From a bacterium (GTDB lineage Bacteria > Chlamydiota > Chlamydiia > Chlamydiales > SM23-39): a stretch of DNA of 44,269 bases. The DNA is taken from contig JAJZPH010000011.1 in assembly GCA_021811265.1 (NCBI GenBank), positions 1 through 44,269 of the forward strand, given 5' to 3'. The notes under the pieces were generated by a model. That model had not been told where the DNA came from. It did no database searches and saw nothing but the letters and a program-made list of their open reading frames with translations. Positions within the stretch are counted from its first letter, which is position 1. Each line of letters starts with the position of its first letter. The position numbers and the translations under genes were made by a program. This document shows, piece after piece, positions 35,368 through 44,156 of this stretch.

Positions 35368-37263
35368 TCACTTTTTCTTCGTTTTTTTTGCGTTCTTGTC
35401 TTCGATGTAATCCACCCAGATGGGAGAGCTCCAAGCCACATGGCCGTTTTTTTGTATTACGCGCAGGTAATAATAGACAAAGGGCGGCTTTTCTTTTCCT
35501 CCGCCTAGGACGATCGAAGCCAAGGGGTCGGTGTCGTCGATGACAAATTCATAGTGGTTCATTTCTGGAGAAAAACTGGTATAGAGTTTCCCGTTGCGGA
35601 AAAGCTCAATCTTTTGGATCTGATCGGTTCCAATGGCAAAACCCGTAATGTGTCTGTTATAGAAGAGGCCTGGCCTTTTTTCTGTGTTGAGCTCTGATCC
35701 CATAGGATTTTGGGCAACTTGTAGGTCGATGACTATGCGCTCTCCTGTTGTGGCATAGCAGTGTCTTCGATAAAGTGCGTCTAAAAGTGCTTCTCGAGTC
35801 TGTACAGTGGCAATAATGGCCGTAAGGCCTGGAGAGTATTGCACTTGGTCTGAAGGATACAAAGAGCTATAGATGCCTCTGTCATCGAGTCCACCGGCAA
35901 CAAATCCAAACCGGCAGTTACGATTTAAGGCTCTGCGCAAAGAACCTTCTTCATTTTCGTCGATTTTTTTTGGTGATTTTCGAATGGGGAAAAGATTTCC
36001 CTCTTTTTCTGTGCATTCACTGCATCCCCAAGCATTATAGATTTCGACAACCCTTTCAAAATCGGGATGATAATCTTGAAAATCAAAGTTATAATTTCCA
36101 CTCATCGTAAAGCAGGGAATCGATATTAAGTCTTTGGGTTGGTAGATCTTGTAGATCTTTTTTAGAGAGTTATGTTTGATGTCTTTTTTTCGAAGCAGTG
36201 GTTTATTATCTTTTGTATAAATGAACTCTCGAGCACCTTCTTCTTTTGGCGTTCCTTCCCATTGAAAGCCCAAAAGGGTGATGAACCTCTCTTCTTCATT
36301 AATTTCCGCTACCTGAGTCGATATGTGTTTCCACTGATCATTTGAGGTTTCTTGTTCGCTGTCAAAGGGAGAAGTGCTAATAAATTGATAGGATTTTTCA
36401 TCACGGCACTGTCTCAAAAAGCTTTCGATATTTTCACACGAATCGAATTTTTCAGACTCTCCGTGCAAAAGGCCCCAAAAAAGAGAGTCGTTCGATTCTG
36501 CAAAACACTTGATGGGGGGAGAGAAAAAGAGCTCTTTTGTATTGAGGTTTTTTAGTTGGATCCTATAGATGCCGGGTTCGTTAAAATAGAGGTTGGGCAG
36601 AGTGATGAAACCAGTTTCTGGAATGAAGAGCTTCCAATAGAGGTTTTCTCTTAAGTTTTCATAAGAAAGCTGGATCAGAGTTTCTTTTGGGGCATTCGAA
36701 GTGAGGTTTCCGTAAATGTCTTCAAAACGAATGACGATGTCAAATCTGCGATTTCTTGAAACAAAGGAGGGGACGATGATCTTTAGGTTGTGGAGAAGGT
36801 TGCCCTTCACGTCCAGATGAAAGATTTTAGGTTCTACAATCTGTCCTTTCACTTTGGGATCGATTATAAGCTTGAATGAGCGACGCCTTTGGACATAGGT
36901 TTGGCATTGATTGTTTGTTTTTGCAGAAGGATTGGGGCTTCCCATAAAAATAGTGAAATCTTCACCGGCCCTCAGAGGAGATGGTAAAATGAATTCGAAT
37001 TTGGCAGATGCAAAAGCAGAACCATGGATCTGCTTTGCAAAGAGGGGTTTGCTACTACCCATTGCAGCCCAGATCAGATTGTTTTTTGTTTTGGGATCGA
37101 CTTGGGGAATTTGCCATTCTCCGGGTTTGTTTGAAGAGAGAATGTCAAAGACCAGAGATGTGCCCTTGGGAAGATCGTTGGAAGAAGTGTAGACAAATTT
37201 CCATGTGTTACTTTCTCCGGCAATGGCATAGCCCGGCTCGCATAAGCAGATAGATCGACGCAT
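35368..37263 (-). CDS. DUF3604-family protein
   Basis: 631 aa. The C-terminal two thirds match the DUF3604 pattern, a PHP-like metal-dependent-hydrolase fold of unknown activity: LLHGESEKFDSCENIESFL (in place of the usual GDLHGHS start), TLLGFQWEGTP, CFTMSGNYNF, VVEIYNAWGCSECT, GFVAGGLDDRG, RRHCYATTGERIVIDL and NGHVAWSSPIWVDY. Some metal-site residues differ from the usual form (GLLHGESEKFD), so activity is uncertain. The N-terminal third is beta-rich. No signal peptide is seen. The very basic end KNAKKTKKK is followed at once by repeat R3. Confidence 0.82.
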   Translation of the reverse strand: MRRSICLCEPGYAIAGESNTWKFVYTSSNDLPKGTSLVFDILSSNKPGEWQIPQVDPKTKNNLIWAAMGSSKPLFAKQIHGSAFASAKFEFILPSPLRAGEDFTIFMGSPNPSAKTNNQCQTYVQRRRSFKLIIDPKVKGQIVEPKIFHLDVKGNLLHNLKIIVPSFVSRNRRFDIVIRFEDIYGNLTSNAPKETLIQLSYENLRENLYWKLFIPETGFITLPNLYFNEPGIYRIQLKNLNTKELFFSPPIKCFAESNDSLFWGLLHGESEKFDSCENIESFLRQCRDEKSYQFISTSPFDSEQETSNDQWKHISTQVAEINEEERFITLLGFQWEGTPKEEGAREFIYTKDNKPLLRKKDIKHNSLKKIYKIYQPKDLISIPCFTMSGNYNFDFQDYHPDFERVVEIYNAWGCSECTEKEGNLFPIRKSPKKIDENEEGSLRRALNRNCRFGFVAGGLDDRGIYSSLYPSDQVQYSPGLTAIIATVQTREALLDALYRRHCYATTGERIVIDLQVAQNPMGSELNTEKRPGLFYNRHITGFAIGTDQIQKIELFRNGKLYTSFSPEMNHYEFVIDDTDPLASIVLGGGKEKPPFVYYYLRVIQKNGHVAWSSPIWVDYIEDKNAKKTKKK

Positions 37264-37311
37264 TGGATTTCTTCCCCTTTCTAATCATTGATGGAGATAT
37301 TGCCAAAGGAA

Positions 37312-38652
37312 TCATTCTTTTTCAAGGAGTTCCGATGCTACCGGCCGGATGCGGATTTTTTCAATAAACCGCTCGTTTGAGGCCAAAACTTCTAGATGGA
37401 AATCGTCGTGAATGAGTTTCCAGCCCTTCGAGGGGATAGTGCTTGCACGGTGAAAGACAAATCCTCCGATGGTTTCATATTCGGGATGGTGAGGAATTTT
37501 TATCTCGAGCTTGCTTTCCACATCCACGATGCTCATCTTAGCATCGACCACCCAGCTTCCATCGGGAAGCTTCCAATAGGTGCGATCTTCTTGTGTGTCA
37601 AATTCATCTTCGATATCGCCGACGATCTCTTCCAAAATATCTTCAATGGTCACGATTCCTTCCGTTCCTCCATACTCATTGACGATGATGGCCAGGTGAA
37701 TCTGCTTAGATCTCAACTCCTGAAAGAGATGGGCAATCTTTTTATTCTCCGGAGCGTAGATCACAGGTTTCACAATGCTCTCCAGCGTGGAATTGAGAAG
37801 ATCTGCAGTATCTTTTTTATCCTCATTTTTCTTATAGATTTTGAGGACATCCTTAAAAAGAAGCACGCCGATGATATTGTCCAGATGATCTTTATACACA
37901 GGGATGCGGCTGTAATCCTCTTCTACAAAAAGTTTTGTCGCTTCCCGGATGCTTGTGGTTGCAGGCAGGCAAAAAAGGTCCACGCGAGGGATCATAATTT
38001 CTCTTGCCACTTTTTCTCTAAAAGAAAAAAAGGAGTGGATCATTTTTTGGTCTTGTGTGTCTAGTTCTCTTGCCAGCCCTGCTTCTTTTAGAATTTCTAC
38101 GAGGCGATCTTTATTCAAAAAATAGCGACCTGGGCTTTCTTCGACATGAAACTTTTGAAAAAAATAGGTGGTTGCTTTGAGAAGGAACCCTGTGATGGGA
38201 AAGAAAACGAACAGATACAAAGAAGAGATCGGGGTCGAGAGCCTAAAAAGAAGCTTGGGGCGAACGGCAGCAGTGAGGCGAGAGAGAAAATCGAGGAAAA
38301 GAGAAAGGCCGACTATCCCTGCAAGATTTAGGGAAATGTGGGCCCAGCTTTTCTGGGACAAGAAATGAAGAGAAGAGGGGAGATATTGATCCAAAAAAAG
38401 AAGGGCCGATGTGGCGTAGAGTATGTGCAGGATGTATTTTGTAAAACTGATGATGAAATAAAGATTTTCCCATTCATTGGTTGCAAACAGGCGTTGGAAC
38501 AGAAAATAGAAAAAGAAGAGATGGGATTTTTTCCCTTCCAAATGTTTTTTGGACTGAAATTTTCCTAAACACAAAAGAGCCGTGCTGAAAGCGGTGAGAA
38601 GTCCAGCTCCGCCCAAAAAAATGAGCAATAGATAAGGTGTGAATAGCTTCAT
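37312..38652 (-). CDS. CNNM/CorC-family protein with CBS domains
   Basis: 446 aa. Four hydrophobic segments in the first roughly 180 residues (a CNNM/DUF21-like membrane domain), then paired CBS domains (KVAREIMIPRVDLFCLP to IHLAIIVNEYGGTEGIVTIEDILEEIVGDIEDE), then a CorC_HlyC domain (WVVDAKMSIVDVE...ETIGGFVFH). Such proteins (hemolysin C/CorC, YrrS-like) are proposed Mg2+ or Co2+ transporters or regulators. The start overlaps the ybeY stop by 4 nt. It corresponds in neighbourhood to Chlamydia CT423 as I remember it. Confidence 0.87.
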   Translation of the reverse strand: MKLFTPYLLLIFLGGAGLLTAFSTALLCLGKFQSKKHLEGKKSHLFFFYFLFQRLFATNEWENLYFIISFTKYILHILYATSALLFLDQYLPSSLHFLSQKSWAHISLNLAGIVGLSLFLDFLSRLTAAVRPKLLFRLSTPISSLYLFVFFPITGFLLKATTYFFQKFHVEESPGRYFLNKDRLVEILKEAGLARELDTQDQKMIHSFFSFREKVAREIMIPRVDLFCLPATTSIREATKLFVEEDYSRIPVYKDHLDNIIGVLLFKDVLKIYKKNEDKKDTADLLNSTLESIVKPVIYAPENKKIAHLFQELRSKQIHLAIIVNEYGGTEGIVTIEDILEEIVGDIEDEFDTQEDRTYWKLPDGSWVVDAKMSIVDVESKLEIKIPHHPEYETIGGFVFHRASTIPSKGWKLIHDDFHLEVLASNERFIEKIRIRPVASELLEKE

Positions 38653-39104
38653 CTGATTTTTTTTCCCATCAATTGCGAAAACATCTTCATATAAATTTTT
38701 TCTTTTTTTCTCATCTTTTTTTTATCGCAAGGTGTTTGGTCTTTGTATCCGCTAAGATGCAAAAGAGCGTGGATGAGATAAAGTCTTTGCTCTTCTTCGG
38801 GATTGGTCTTATGCAGATCTGCATAGTCGAGAGCAACTGCGCTGCAGATAAAAATCTCTCCTAAAAAACAGAATGAAGAGCTTTTCTTTTTGGGAGGATC
38901 GAGAGGAAATGTGATGCAGTCTGTGGGAGAGGGGTCGTCAAAAAACTGACCGTGTAAAGAAGAGATCGTGTTTTTCTTTACGAAATAAATGGCAATTTCA
39001 TCCCAATCAATTTTTTCTCTATCGAGTACCAACAGGGCAATTTGTTCGACTTCTTTTTTCACAACGGGAAGCGATTTTTGCCTGTTAAAGACTGAGACCT
39101 TCAC
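38649..39104 (-). CDS. ybeY: YbeY endoribonuclease
   Basis: Endoribonuclease needed for 16S rRNA 3' maturation and ribosome quality control. 151 aa with the family core TDCITFPLDPP (GDIVIS.D-like) and the zinc motif region HALLHLSGYKD. The usual H3XH5XH reads H-A-L-L-H-L-S-G-Y-K-D: the third His is Asp. Asp can bind zinc, so the protein may still be active. Cotranscribed with the CNNM gene (4-nt overlap) and with the small genes upstream. Confidence 0.88.
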   Translation of the reverse strand: MKVSVFNRQKSLPVVKKEVEQIALLVLDREKIDWDEIAIYFVKKNTISSLHGQFFDDPSPTDCITFPLDPPKKKSSSFCFLGEIFICSAVALDYADLHKTNPEEEQRLYLIHALLHLSGYKDQTPCDKKKMRKKEKIYMKMFSQLMGKKIR

Positions 39105-39109
39105 AAAAA

Positions 39110-39265
39110 CTACTTCGCAATCGATTGTGTCTTAGGAAGAGCAGTGACTTTTTTTCCGTCCCACTTTCCCTGTTTTTGTAACACTTCGACTCTCTCGAAT
39201 CTTTTCATCACGTTGCGTTTTTTGACATTTTTACTGGCTTTTCCGTAGCTTTGATGGCGTGACAT
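39110..39265 (-). CDS. small basic protein (Chlamydiae/Verrucomicrobia family)
   Basis: 51 aa beginning MSRHQSYGKASKNVKKRNVM and continuing KRFERVEVLQKQGKW, then KVTALPKTQ. I recognise this as the small basic protein family (TIGR04137-type) shared by Chlamydiae and Verrucomicrobia; I recall the Chlamydia member near CT421. Function unknown, possibly ribosome-associated. AAGGA lies upstream of the ATG at 39265. It ends 5 bp before ybeY. Its presence supports the phylum assignment. Confidence 0.85.
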   Translation of the reverse strand: MSRHQSYGKASKNVKKRNVMKRFERVEVLQKQGKWDGKKVTALPKTQSIAK

Positions 39266-39272
39266 AAAATCC

Positions 39273-39452
39273 TTATGAAATTTTGGGAATGAAGGTTAAT
39301 GGAAGAGAGTCTTTTGAAGAAAAAGCATTGACATGCTCTTTAAAGCCAAGGGCCAATCGATCTTTCTTAGATCCCGTTTTTTCGAAAATGGTTTTTTTTC
39401 TTTTGTGTGGAGAGCGATGTCTGATTTTTCCTTGTTTGGACATGCGTGTCAT
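39273..39452 (-). CDS. 59-aa basic protein, probable CT421.1-like
   Basis: 59 aa beginning MTRMSKQGKIRHRSPHKRKK and continuing with TGSKKDRLALGFKEHVNAF. AGAGG is 8 nt before the ATG at 39452. The stop is 7 bp upstream of the next small gene. The position beside the small basic protein and ybeY matches the pair of tiny genes in the Chlamydia CT421-CT422 interval. Function unknown; the arginine- and lysine-rich start suggests RNA or ribosome binding. Confidence 0.75.
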   Translation of the reverse strand: MTRMSKQGKIRHRSPHKRKKTIFEKTGSKKDRLALGFKEHVNAFSSKDSLPLTFIPKIS

Positions 39453-39536
39453 GAGAAAAACCTCTTTAAGAGTTAGATTTGTAAAAGATTGTAGTACAAA
39501 AAGACGAATGGTGCAAGCCTTTCTCTTATTGTGGGC

Positions 39537-39956
39537 TTATCGCGCTTCGATAGAAAAACCCTTTTCTTTATAAAATGCAAATTTCTTTTTGGAAAGTTCT
39601 TGCTTTGCACAAGAAGAGCTGTCGTCGAATTCATAAAAAATTTTTACTTTGTCCATCATCGATGGCGGTTCCGGGCACAGATTGAAGAGAAAATGGCGCT
39701 GGTGGAGTTCGTTGGAAGTTGCGATCACGATCAGCTCATCGGATGGTCGGTCTGCAATTTCATGGGGCAAGAAGCTGCTTTCCTCCATTTTCCAGAGCCA
39801 TTCATCTATAAATAAGGCACTTGTGCCATCTGAGACAAGCACAAGCAGAGGCTCTTTTTTCACAAAATGCATTTCTGCGGTTTGAAAGATTTTTTTCAAT
39901 TTATCACTTGCTTTTGCAACGTTGAAAAAAACCACTTTGGGCAGAAGAAAGGTCAT
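39537..39956 (-). CDS. holC: DNA polymerase III chi subunit (putative)
   Basis: 139 aa with the HolC pattern: a Rossmann-like fold with EPLLVLVSDGTSALFIDEWLW, the SFLPHE turn after the LW, and LIVIATSNE. Chi links the clamp loader to SSB at the fork. The ATG at 39956 lies 8 bp after the DUF502 stop. No strong ribosome site is seen, suggesting translational coupling. A longer open frame begins at 40007 inside the DUF502 gene and is less likely. Confidence 0.75.
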   Translation of the reverse strand: MTFLLPKVVFFNVAKASDKLKKIFQTAEMHFVKKEPLLVLVSDGTSALFIDEWLWKMEESSFLPHEIADRPSDELIVIATSNELHQRHFLFNLCPEPPSMMDKVKIFYEFDDSSSCAKQELSKKKFAFYKEKGFSIEAR

Positions 39957-39963
39957 GTGTTTT

Positions 39964-40599
39964 TTACACTTTTGTCTTTTTGGCAGATTTTTCACGGACA
40001 ACGGCACCGCAAGAGATGACGAATTTCACAAACTCCTGATGAGTCATCTCGATTGGTTTTACCTTGTCTTTGGGGAAAAAAATCAAAAAGCCTGAAATGA
40101 GGTGGGGTGCGGTTGGAATAAAAACTGGCTCCAGTTCAAAGGAAAATTTTTCTGCAACCTCTTTGGGCACGTCGCCGGACGCAAGGCCGGCAGCAAAGCT
40201 TTTCTTAAATGGAAAAGAGATGAGGACGGGATGTTTGAATGCCTTTCTGCCTTCTTTGGAGAGAAGTGCATAAATAATATCTTTCGTAACCTTATAGATC
40301 GTTTTCACGACGGGAATACGAAACATGAGCGTGTGCAGCTTTTGTATCAACGAGCGTACAAAAAGCCTCTCGGCAAGCATGCCAAAAAGCAAAATGAAAA
40401 GGATCAATAGCAGAATAGTGCTTCCCCTTGCTGCGAGAGTAAGCAGATTAGGGTCTATGTGGGGAGAAAGAGTTAAAATGGCTGATTTTGCCATTGTAAA
40501 AAAAGGTTCAGTGAACAGATGAATAAAAAACAGTAGCACCAAAATGGTGAGCGCCAAAGGAAGAACAATAGCAAGTCCGGCGTAGAGATTTTTTTTCAT
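39964..40599 (-). CDS. DUF502-family membrane protein 2
   Basis: 211 aa with two transmembrane helices (YAGLAIVLPLALTILVLLFF and GSTILLLILFILLFGMLAE), then the soluble part with RIPVVKTIYKVTKDII and FIPTAPHLISGFLIFFPKDKV typical of DUF502. Function unknown. The start overlaps the end of the other DUF502 gene by 4 nt; holC follows. Confidence 0.85.
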   Translation of the reverse strand: MKKNLYAGLAIVLPLALTILVLLFFIHLFTEPFFTMAKSAILTLSPHIDPNLLTLAARGSTILLLILFILLFGMLAERLFVRSLIQKLHTLMFRIPVVKTIYKVTKDIIYALLSKEGRKAFKHPVLISFPFKKSFAAGLASGDVPKEVAEKFSFELEPVFIPTAPHLISGFLIFFPKDKVKPIEMTHQEFVKFVISCGAVVREKSAKKTKV

Positions 40600-41222
40600 T
40601 TTTTCTTTCCTTCCGGCAAGATGACTCCACAGGAAATGATATATTTTAACGCTTCATCCGCGCTCATGTCGAGATAGGTCAGCTCGTTTCTTGGGAACAT
40701 CAATAAAAAACCGTTGGCAGGATTGGGAGTAGAGGGCAATAGTACGGAGACCAGGTCTTGCTCGCTATCTTTTTTGCAAGCATCAGGAGCGCTTCTGCTA
40801 ATGAGGCCCAAATAGTAGCATTCTTCATTGGGGAAGGGAACCAGCACCACCTGTTTAAAAGCATCTTTATCCGTGATGAAAAGCGAATGGATAATTTCCT
40901 GAAAAGACCGATAGAGTTTATTGACGATGGGAATTTTATGAAGAAGAAGATCGCCGAAATGAATCAGCGATTTAAAGAAAAAATAGCGTGCAATAAAACC
41001 CAAAACCCAAAGAAAGAAAAAAAGCGAAAGAAGAATTAAAATCTGACTAGTCCAGTAAACTGCTGTTTCAGAAGGAAATTGTATCCACGTGCTGTAAGCC
41101 AAAAAGTGGGTTACAACTCCCATAAAAGGCTTTGTAAGAAGCTGCATGATATAGGTAATCACCCACAAAGTGATAGCAATGGGAAGAAGGGTTAAAAGGC
41201 CTGTAATAAAAAACTTTTTCAT
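40596..41222 (-). CDS. DUF502-family membrane protein 1
   Basis: 208 aa, paralogue of its neighbour: FFITGLLTLLPIAITLWVI, a second helix near LILLSLFFFLWVLGFIA, KIPIVNKLYRSFQEIIHSL and VLLPSTPNPANGFLLMFPRNEL. The two genes overlap (ATGA) and probably arose by tandem duplication, as DUF502 pairs do elsewhere. Function unknown. Confidence 0.85.
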   Translation of the reverse strand: MKKFFITGLLTLLPIAITLWVITYIMQLLTKPFMGVVTHFLAYSTWIQFPSETAVYWTSQILILLSLFFFLWVLGFIARYFFFKSLIHFGDLLLHKIPIVNKLYRSFQEIIHSLFITDKDAFKQVVLVPFPNEECYYLGLISRSAPDACKKDSEQDLVSVLLPSTPNPANGFLLMFPRNELTYLDMSADEALKYIISCGVILPEGKKK

Positions 41223-41445
41223 AAGAAGATGCCGCTCTTCAAAAGAGTATCAGAGCAGAATTTTTTCTACAAGCAATCAGCGACTCTTGCCGGCAACCTA
41301 GAATTGTCTTATCTTCTTAGCCTAAGCGATCTTTTGATGAAAACAAGCTCCAGCTTACGAATATAAAACTGGCACTTGTTTTTTAAAAGCTTCTCGTGGC
41401 TTTTATTCGTCGTCAGAGAGGCCAGAGGAACCAGAATCAATTTTT

Positions 41446-41877
41446 TCAGGTTGTGGTTGGTGGCGTTTTTTCGGTTCCAGTTTTTCCACTTGCAGCTGCT
41501 ACGCGTCTTCGGACACCTTCTCTTGCTTGTGCTGCGGCTTTAGTTGTTCGTGCTTCTAGCTCTTGCATTTCTTGCTCTGCTCTCGAAGATGTGGATGAAC
41601 TTGCCTTTGCGGAGTTAAAACATTTTTTGTATAGAGAGCTAATTTTTTCACCGATCTCTTCTCTATATCGATAGGCAAGTGTGCCACCGATTACAAGAGC
41701 GGTCAAGCTTCCCAACAGGATAGGATGAGAAGTGATGACGTTGGCAACCGATCGTGCTGAAGGTAGATTGCGCCAGACATTTGTCGAGAAAAGGTGCCAG
41801 AGTTTGCTGCTGGTTGATCCTATACCAGCTTTTACAGAACTAAAAGAAGGTATTGATGATATAAAAGGTATTTTCAC
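41446..41877 (-). CDS. small membrane-anchored low-complexity protein
   Basis: 143 aa beginning MKIPFISSIPSFSSVKAGIG. One transmembrane helix (SHPILLGSLTALVIGGTLAY) is followed by a short helical stretch (REEIGEKISSLYKK) and a charged/Ala-rich tail ending TGTEKTPPTTT. The N terminus and anchor are related to the 607-aa protein at 42242-44065. No function known; possible inclusion-membrane or secreted protein. Confidence 0.65.
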   Translation of the reverse strand: MKIPFISSIPSFSSVKAGIGSTSSKLWHLFSTNVWRNLPSARSVANVITSHPILLGSLTALVIGGTLAYRYREEIGEKISSLYKKCFNSAKASSSTSSRAEQEMQELEARTTKAAAQAREGVRRRVAAASGKTGTEKTPPTTT

Positions 41878-42241
41878 AAGACACCGCCATTAGTTTTTTA
41901 AACACATCAAGTATACCTAAAGAAAAAAAATATATCAATGAGATTTGTGTGCAAAATTAAAAGGTTGCGGTTTTAAGCACCAATCTCAAAAATCAAACAT
42001 GTGATTTCCTGTCTCTTGAGAAGTTAAAAAACGTAAAAAAGCAAAAATTTTTTACCTTTGACAAGTAAATATTTATCTCGGAAAAGTGAATTTCTTTTTG
42101 AAGTTTGGCTATTTGCTTCTTTAGCGCTTCGGTCTGCTTTACAAAAGAGGGCAGCTTTTTATAAGAATTTTTTGACGTGAGTACTTAACGCCATATCTAC
42201 ATAAAATTGTTTTAAATAATTCCCATACCTCGGATAAACTC
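41878..42241 (-). other. intergenic region with a possible transposase remnant
   Basis: A 364-bp gap. Read on the minus strand from about 42230 to 42040, fragments in two frames give CRYGVKYSRQKI and then YKKLPSFVKQTEALKKQIAK, which weakly resemble the GV.YS...KLGFSYKK....KADPE region of IS630 transposases with a frameshift. No full gene is present and nothing else is recognised. Confidence 0.3.
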
Positions 42242-44065
42242 TTATTTTCCTTTTCGCCTTCTTCCTTTTCGTCTTTTCTTTCCTCGTCCTGGTGTTCTAT
42301 CTGGTGACTGTTTTGGCGTTTGCGAGATGCCTTTTACCGGTTCTGATGAGTCTGTGTCTAGTGTTCCTTGTATGACTATGTGGGCATCTGGGGATGGTTG
42401 AGGTGGTAACAAAGCAGGAGAAGAGGGCAGCACTTCCTGTTGCGGGGTAGATGCTGTTGCTGCTTCTACGCTTTCCTGACCTGTTTCTTCTTGGTCCGAC
42501 TGTGGAGATGCTGCGGGAGGGATCTCTCTGCGAGGGCTTTGATGATCGGGCATCGCGGATGGTTCGGGTAGTGGCAAAGAAGGAAAGGAGGACGGAACTG
42601 GCTGTTTTGTGAGAGACTGTGGAGTAGGTGTTACTGCTGTTTTTGCTGCATCTTCCTTCGGTGGGAGTGATACTGCTGTGGCTGCTGTGGTTGATACGCA
42701 ACCCGGTGACAATGGATGTAGTGTTGGCGGGGTCGCTGTGCGAGGGGGCGGGAGAATCTGGGGATGACTTGCTGCTGTTTTTGCTACATCATCCTTCAGT
42801 TGGAAGGGTGCTGGTGGGGCAGCCGCTGCGCGAGGGGATGGGATAGGCTGGGGACGGCTTGCTGCTGGTTTTGCTACATCACCCTTCGTTGGGGAAGACG
42901 CTGGAGGGGCGGCCGCTGCGCGGGAGGAGGGGGAAGGCTGAGGACGGCTTGCTGCTGTTTTTGCTACATCACCCTTCGTTGGGGAAGACGCTGGAGGGGC
43001 GGCCGCTGCGCGGGAGGAGGGGGAAGGCTGAGGACGGCTTGCTGCTGTTTTTGCTGCATCACCCTTTGTTGGGGAAGATGCTGGAGGGGCAGCCGCTGCG
43101 CGGGGAGAGGGGATAGGCTGGGGACGACTTGCTGCTGTTTTTGCTGCATCACCCTTTGTTGGGGAAGATGCTGAAGGGGCAGCCGCTGCGCGAGGAGGCG
43201 GGAGAGGCTGGGGACGACTTGCTGCTGTTTTTGCTACATCACCCTTCGTTGGGGAAGATGCTGGAGGGGCAGCTGCTGCGCGGGAGTCATTGCTGTCGGA
43301 CAGCGCTCGTGGTCTTCCCGCTACGGCATCGTCATCTTCCTGATCATCCGACCATGTGTCTTCACTGTCGGACAGCGACTCTCGTCTCTGTGTTACCCCA
43401 GCGAGTACCACTTCTCTCAGGCTTCTTTCCTCTGGCTTTTTTTTTATTGCTGAAGCTACCGCTGCTTGTAATGCTTCGAGTTGTGGATTCGCATCTTTGG
43501 GGGGAGGTTGTTTTTCAACAAGAGGTTTCAGCGATTTTCCTTGTCGTATTTGTTCTAAGAGATCAGTCGAACGTGAAGGTTGTCCCTCTGTGGGCGTTAT
43601 TGTGGTTGATGCAGTGATAGGTGAAGCAATAGGTGGAGGAGGCGGAGGTGAAGTTTCTGCGGCTGGTGCTGTGCTTGATACAGCTGCGGGTGAAGCAGCC
43701 GGTGGAGGTGAAATACTAGTTGAAGAATAAGGTGTCTCTTCGGGCTTGCTATAAGCCTCTGTTTTGAAAAGCCCAGAAATTCTGGCAAGAAGTGCGAGAC
43801 TGCCTGCCTTTAGCGTAGCTGGTATGTTAGTTTTGCCATAAATCTTTGTTTTGAATACCCAGGCAATTGTGGCAACAAGTGCGAGACTGCCCGCCGCTAG
43901 CATGACGGGGTAGGAGGGAGTAAATCTAATCAAATATTTTCCAACGATAGAAGGTGCAGACAATAGATAGGGCAGAACATGTTTTTGGACACTATTCACA
44001 ATTAGATGTCCTGTAGAATTTATACTAGGACCAATATTTTGAATCGATGGGAATGGTATTTTCAT
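42242..44065 (-). CDS. membrane-anchored Pro/Ala repeat protein (607 aa)
   Basis: 607 aa beginning MKIPFPSIQNIGPSINSTGH. Two related hydrophobic segments (about 52-72 and 85-102; AGSLALVATIAWVFKTKIYG and AGSLALLARISGLFKTEAYS) are an internal duplication. Then come a Pro/Ala/Ser-rich stretch, an acidic motif (SDSEDTWSDDQEDDDAV, about 232-248), six 30-aa repeats (262-441; unit RAAAAPPASSPTKGDVAKTA and ASRPQP), a second Pro-rich part and the basic end GRGKKRRKGRRRKGK. The first TM region is shared with the 143-aa protein. The basic end could bind nucleic acid or lipid; effector function is inferred. Confidence 0.8.
   Translation of the reverse strand: MKIPFPSIQNIGPSINSTGHLIVNSVQKHVLPYLLSAPSIVGKYLIRFTPSYPVMLAAGSLALVATIAWVFKTKIYGKTNIPATLKAGSLALLARISGLFKTEAYSKPEETPYSSTSISPPPAASPAAVSSTAPAAETSPPPPPPIASPITASTTITPTEGQPSRSTDLLEQIRQGKSLKPLVEKQPPPKDANPQLEALQAAVASAIKKKPEERSLREVVLAGVTQRRESLSDSEDTWSDDQEDDDAVAGRPRALSDSNDSRAAAAPPASSPTKGDVAKTAASRPQPLPPPRAAAAPSASSPTKGDAAKTAASRPQPIPSPRAAAAPPASSPTKGDAAKTAASRPQPSPSSRAAAAPPASSPTKGDVAKTAASRPQPSPSSRAAAAPPASSPTKGDVAKPAASRPQPIPSPRAAAAPPAPFQLKDDVAKTAASHPQILPPPRTATPPTLHPLSPGCVSTTAATAVSLPPKEDAAKTAVTPTPQSLTKQPVPSSFPSLPLPEPSAMPDHQSPRREIPPAASPQSDQEETGQESVEAATASTPQQEVLPSSPALLPPQPSPDAHIVIQGTLDTDSSEPVKGISQTPKQSPDRTPGRGKKRRKGRRRKGK
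42743..43282. repeat. six 90-bp tandem repeats
   Basis: Six 90-bp units inside the 607-aa gene, encoding residues 262-441. Units 1-5 are nearly identical at DNA level; unit 6 has drifted (FQLKDD for SPTKGD). The exact 3n period keeps the frame when copy number changes. Confidence 0.92.
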
Positions 44066-44156
44066 AAGCTATCATCTTTTTTGCAACTTGTGAAAGTTTA
44101 TAATTAAAAGAGCAAGAATATCAAGAGAAATATCGTGGTTGTATCGTGATGAGCTG

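Noticed and set aside
42764..43174. Cys/Trp/Arg-rich open frame opposite the 607-aa gene repeats
   Set aside because: Antisense shadow of the 90-bp repeats with implausible composition and no ribosome site.
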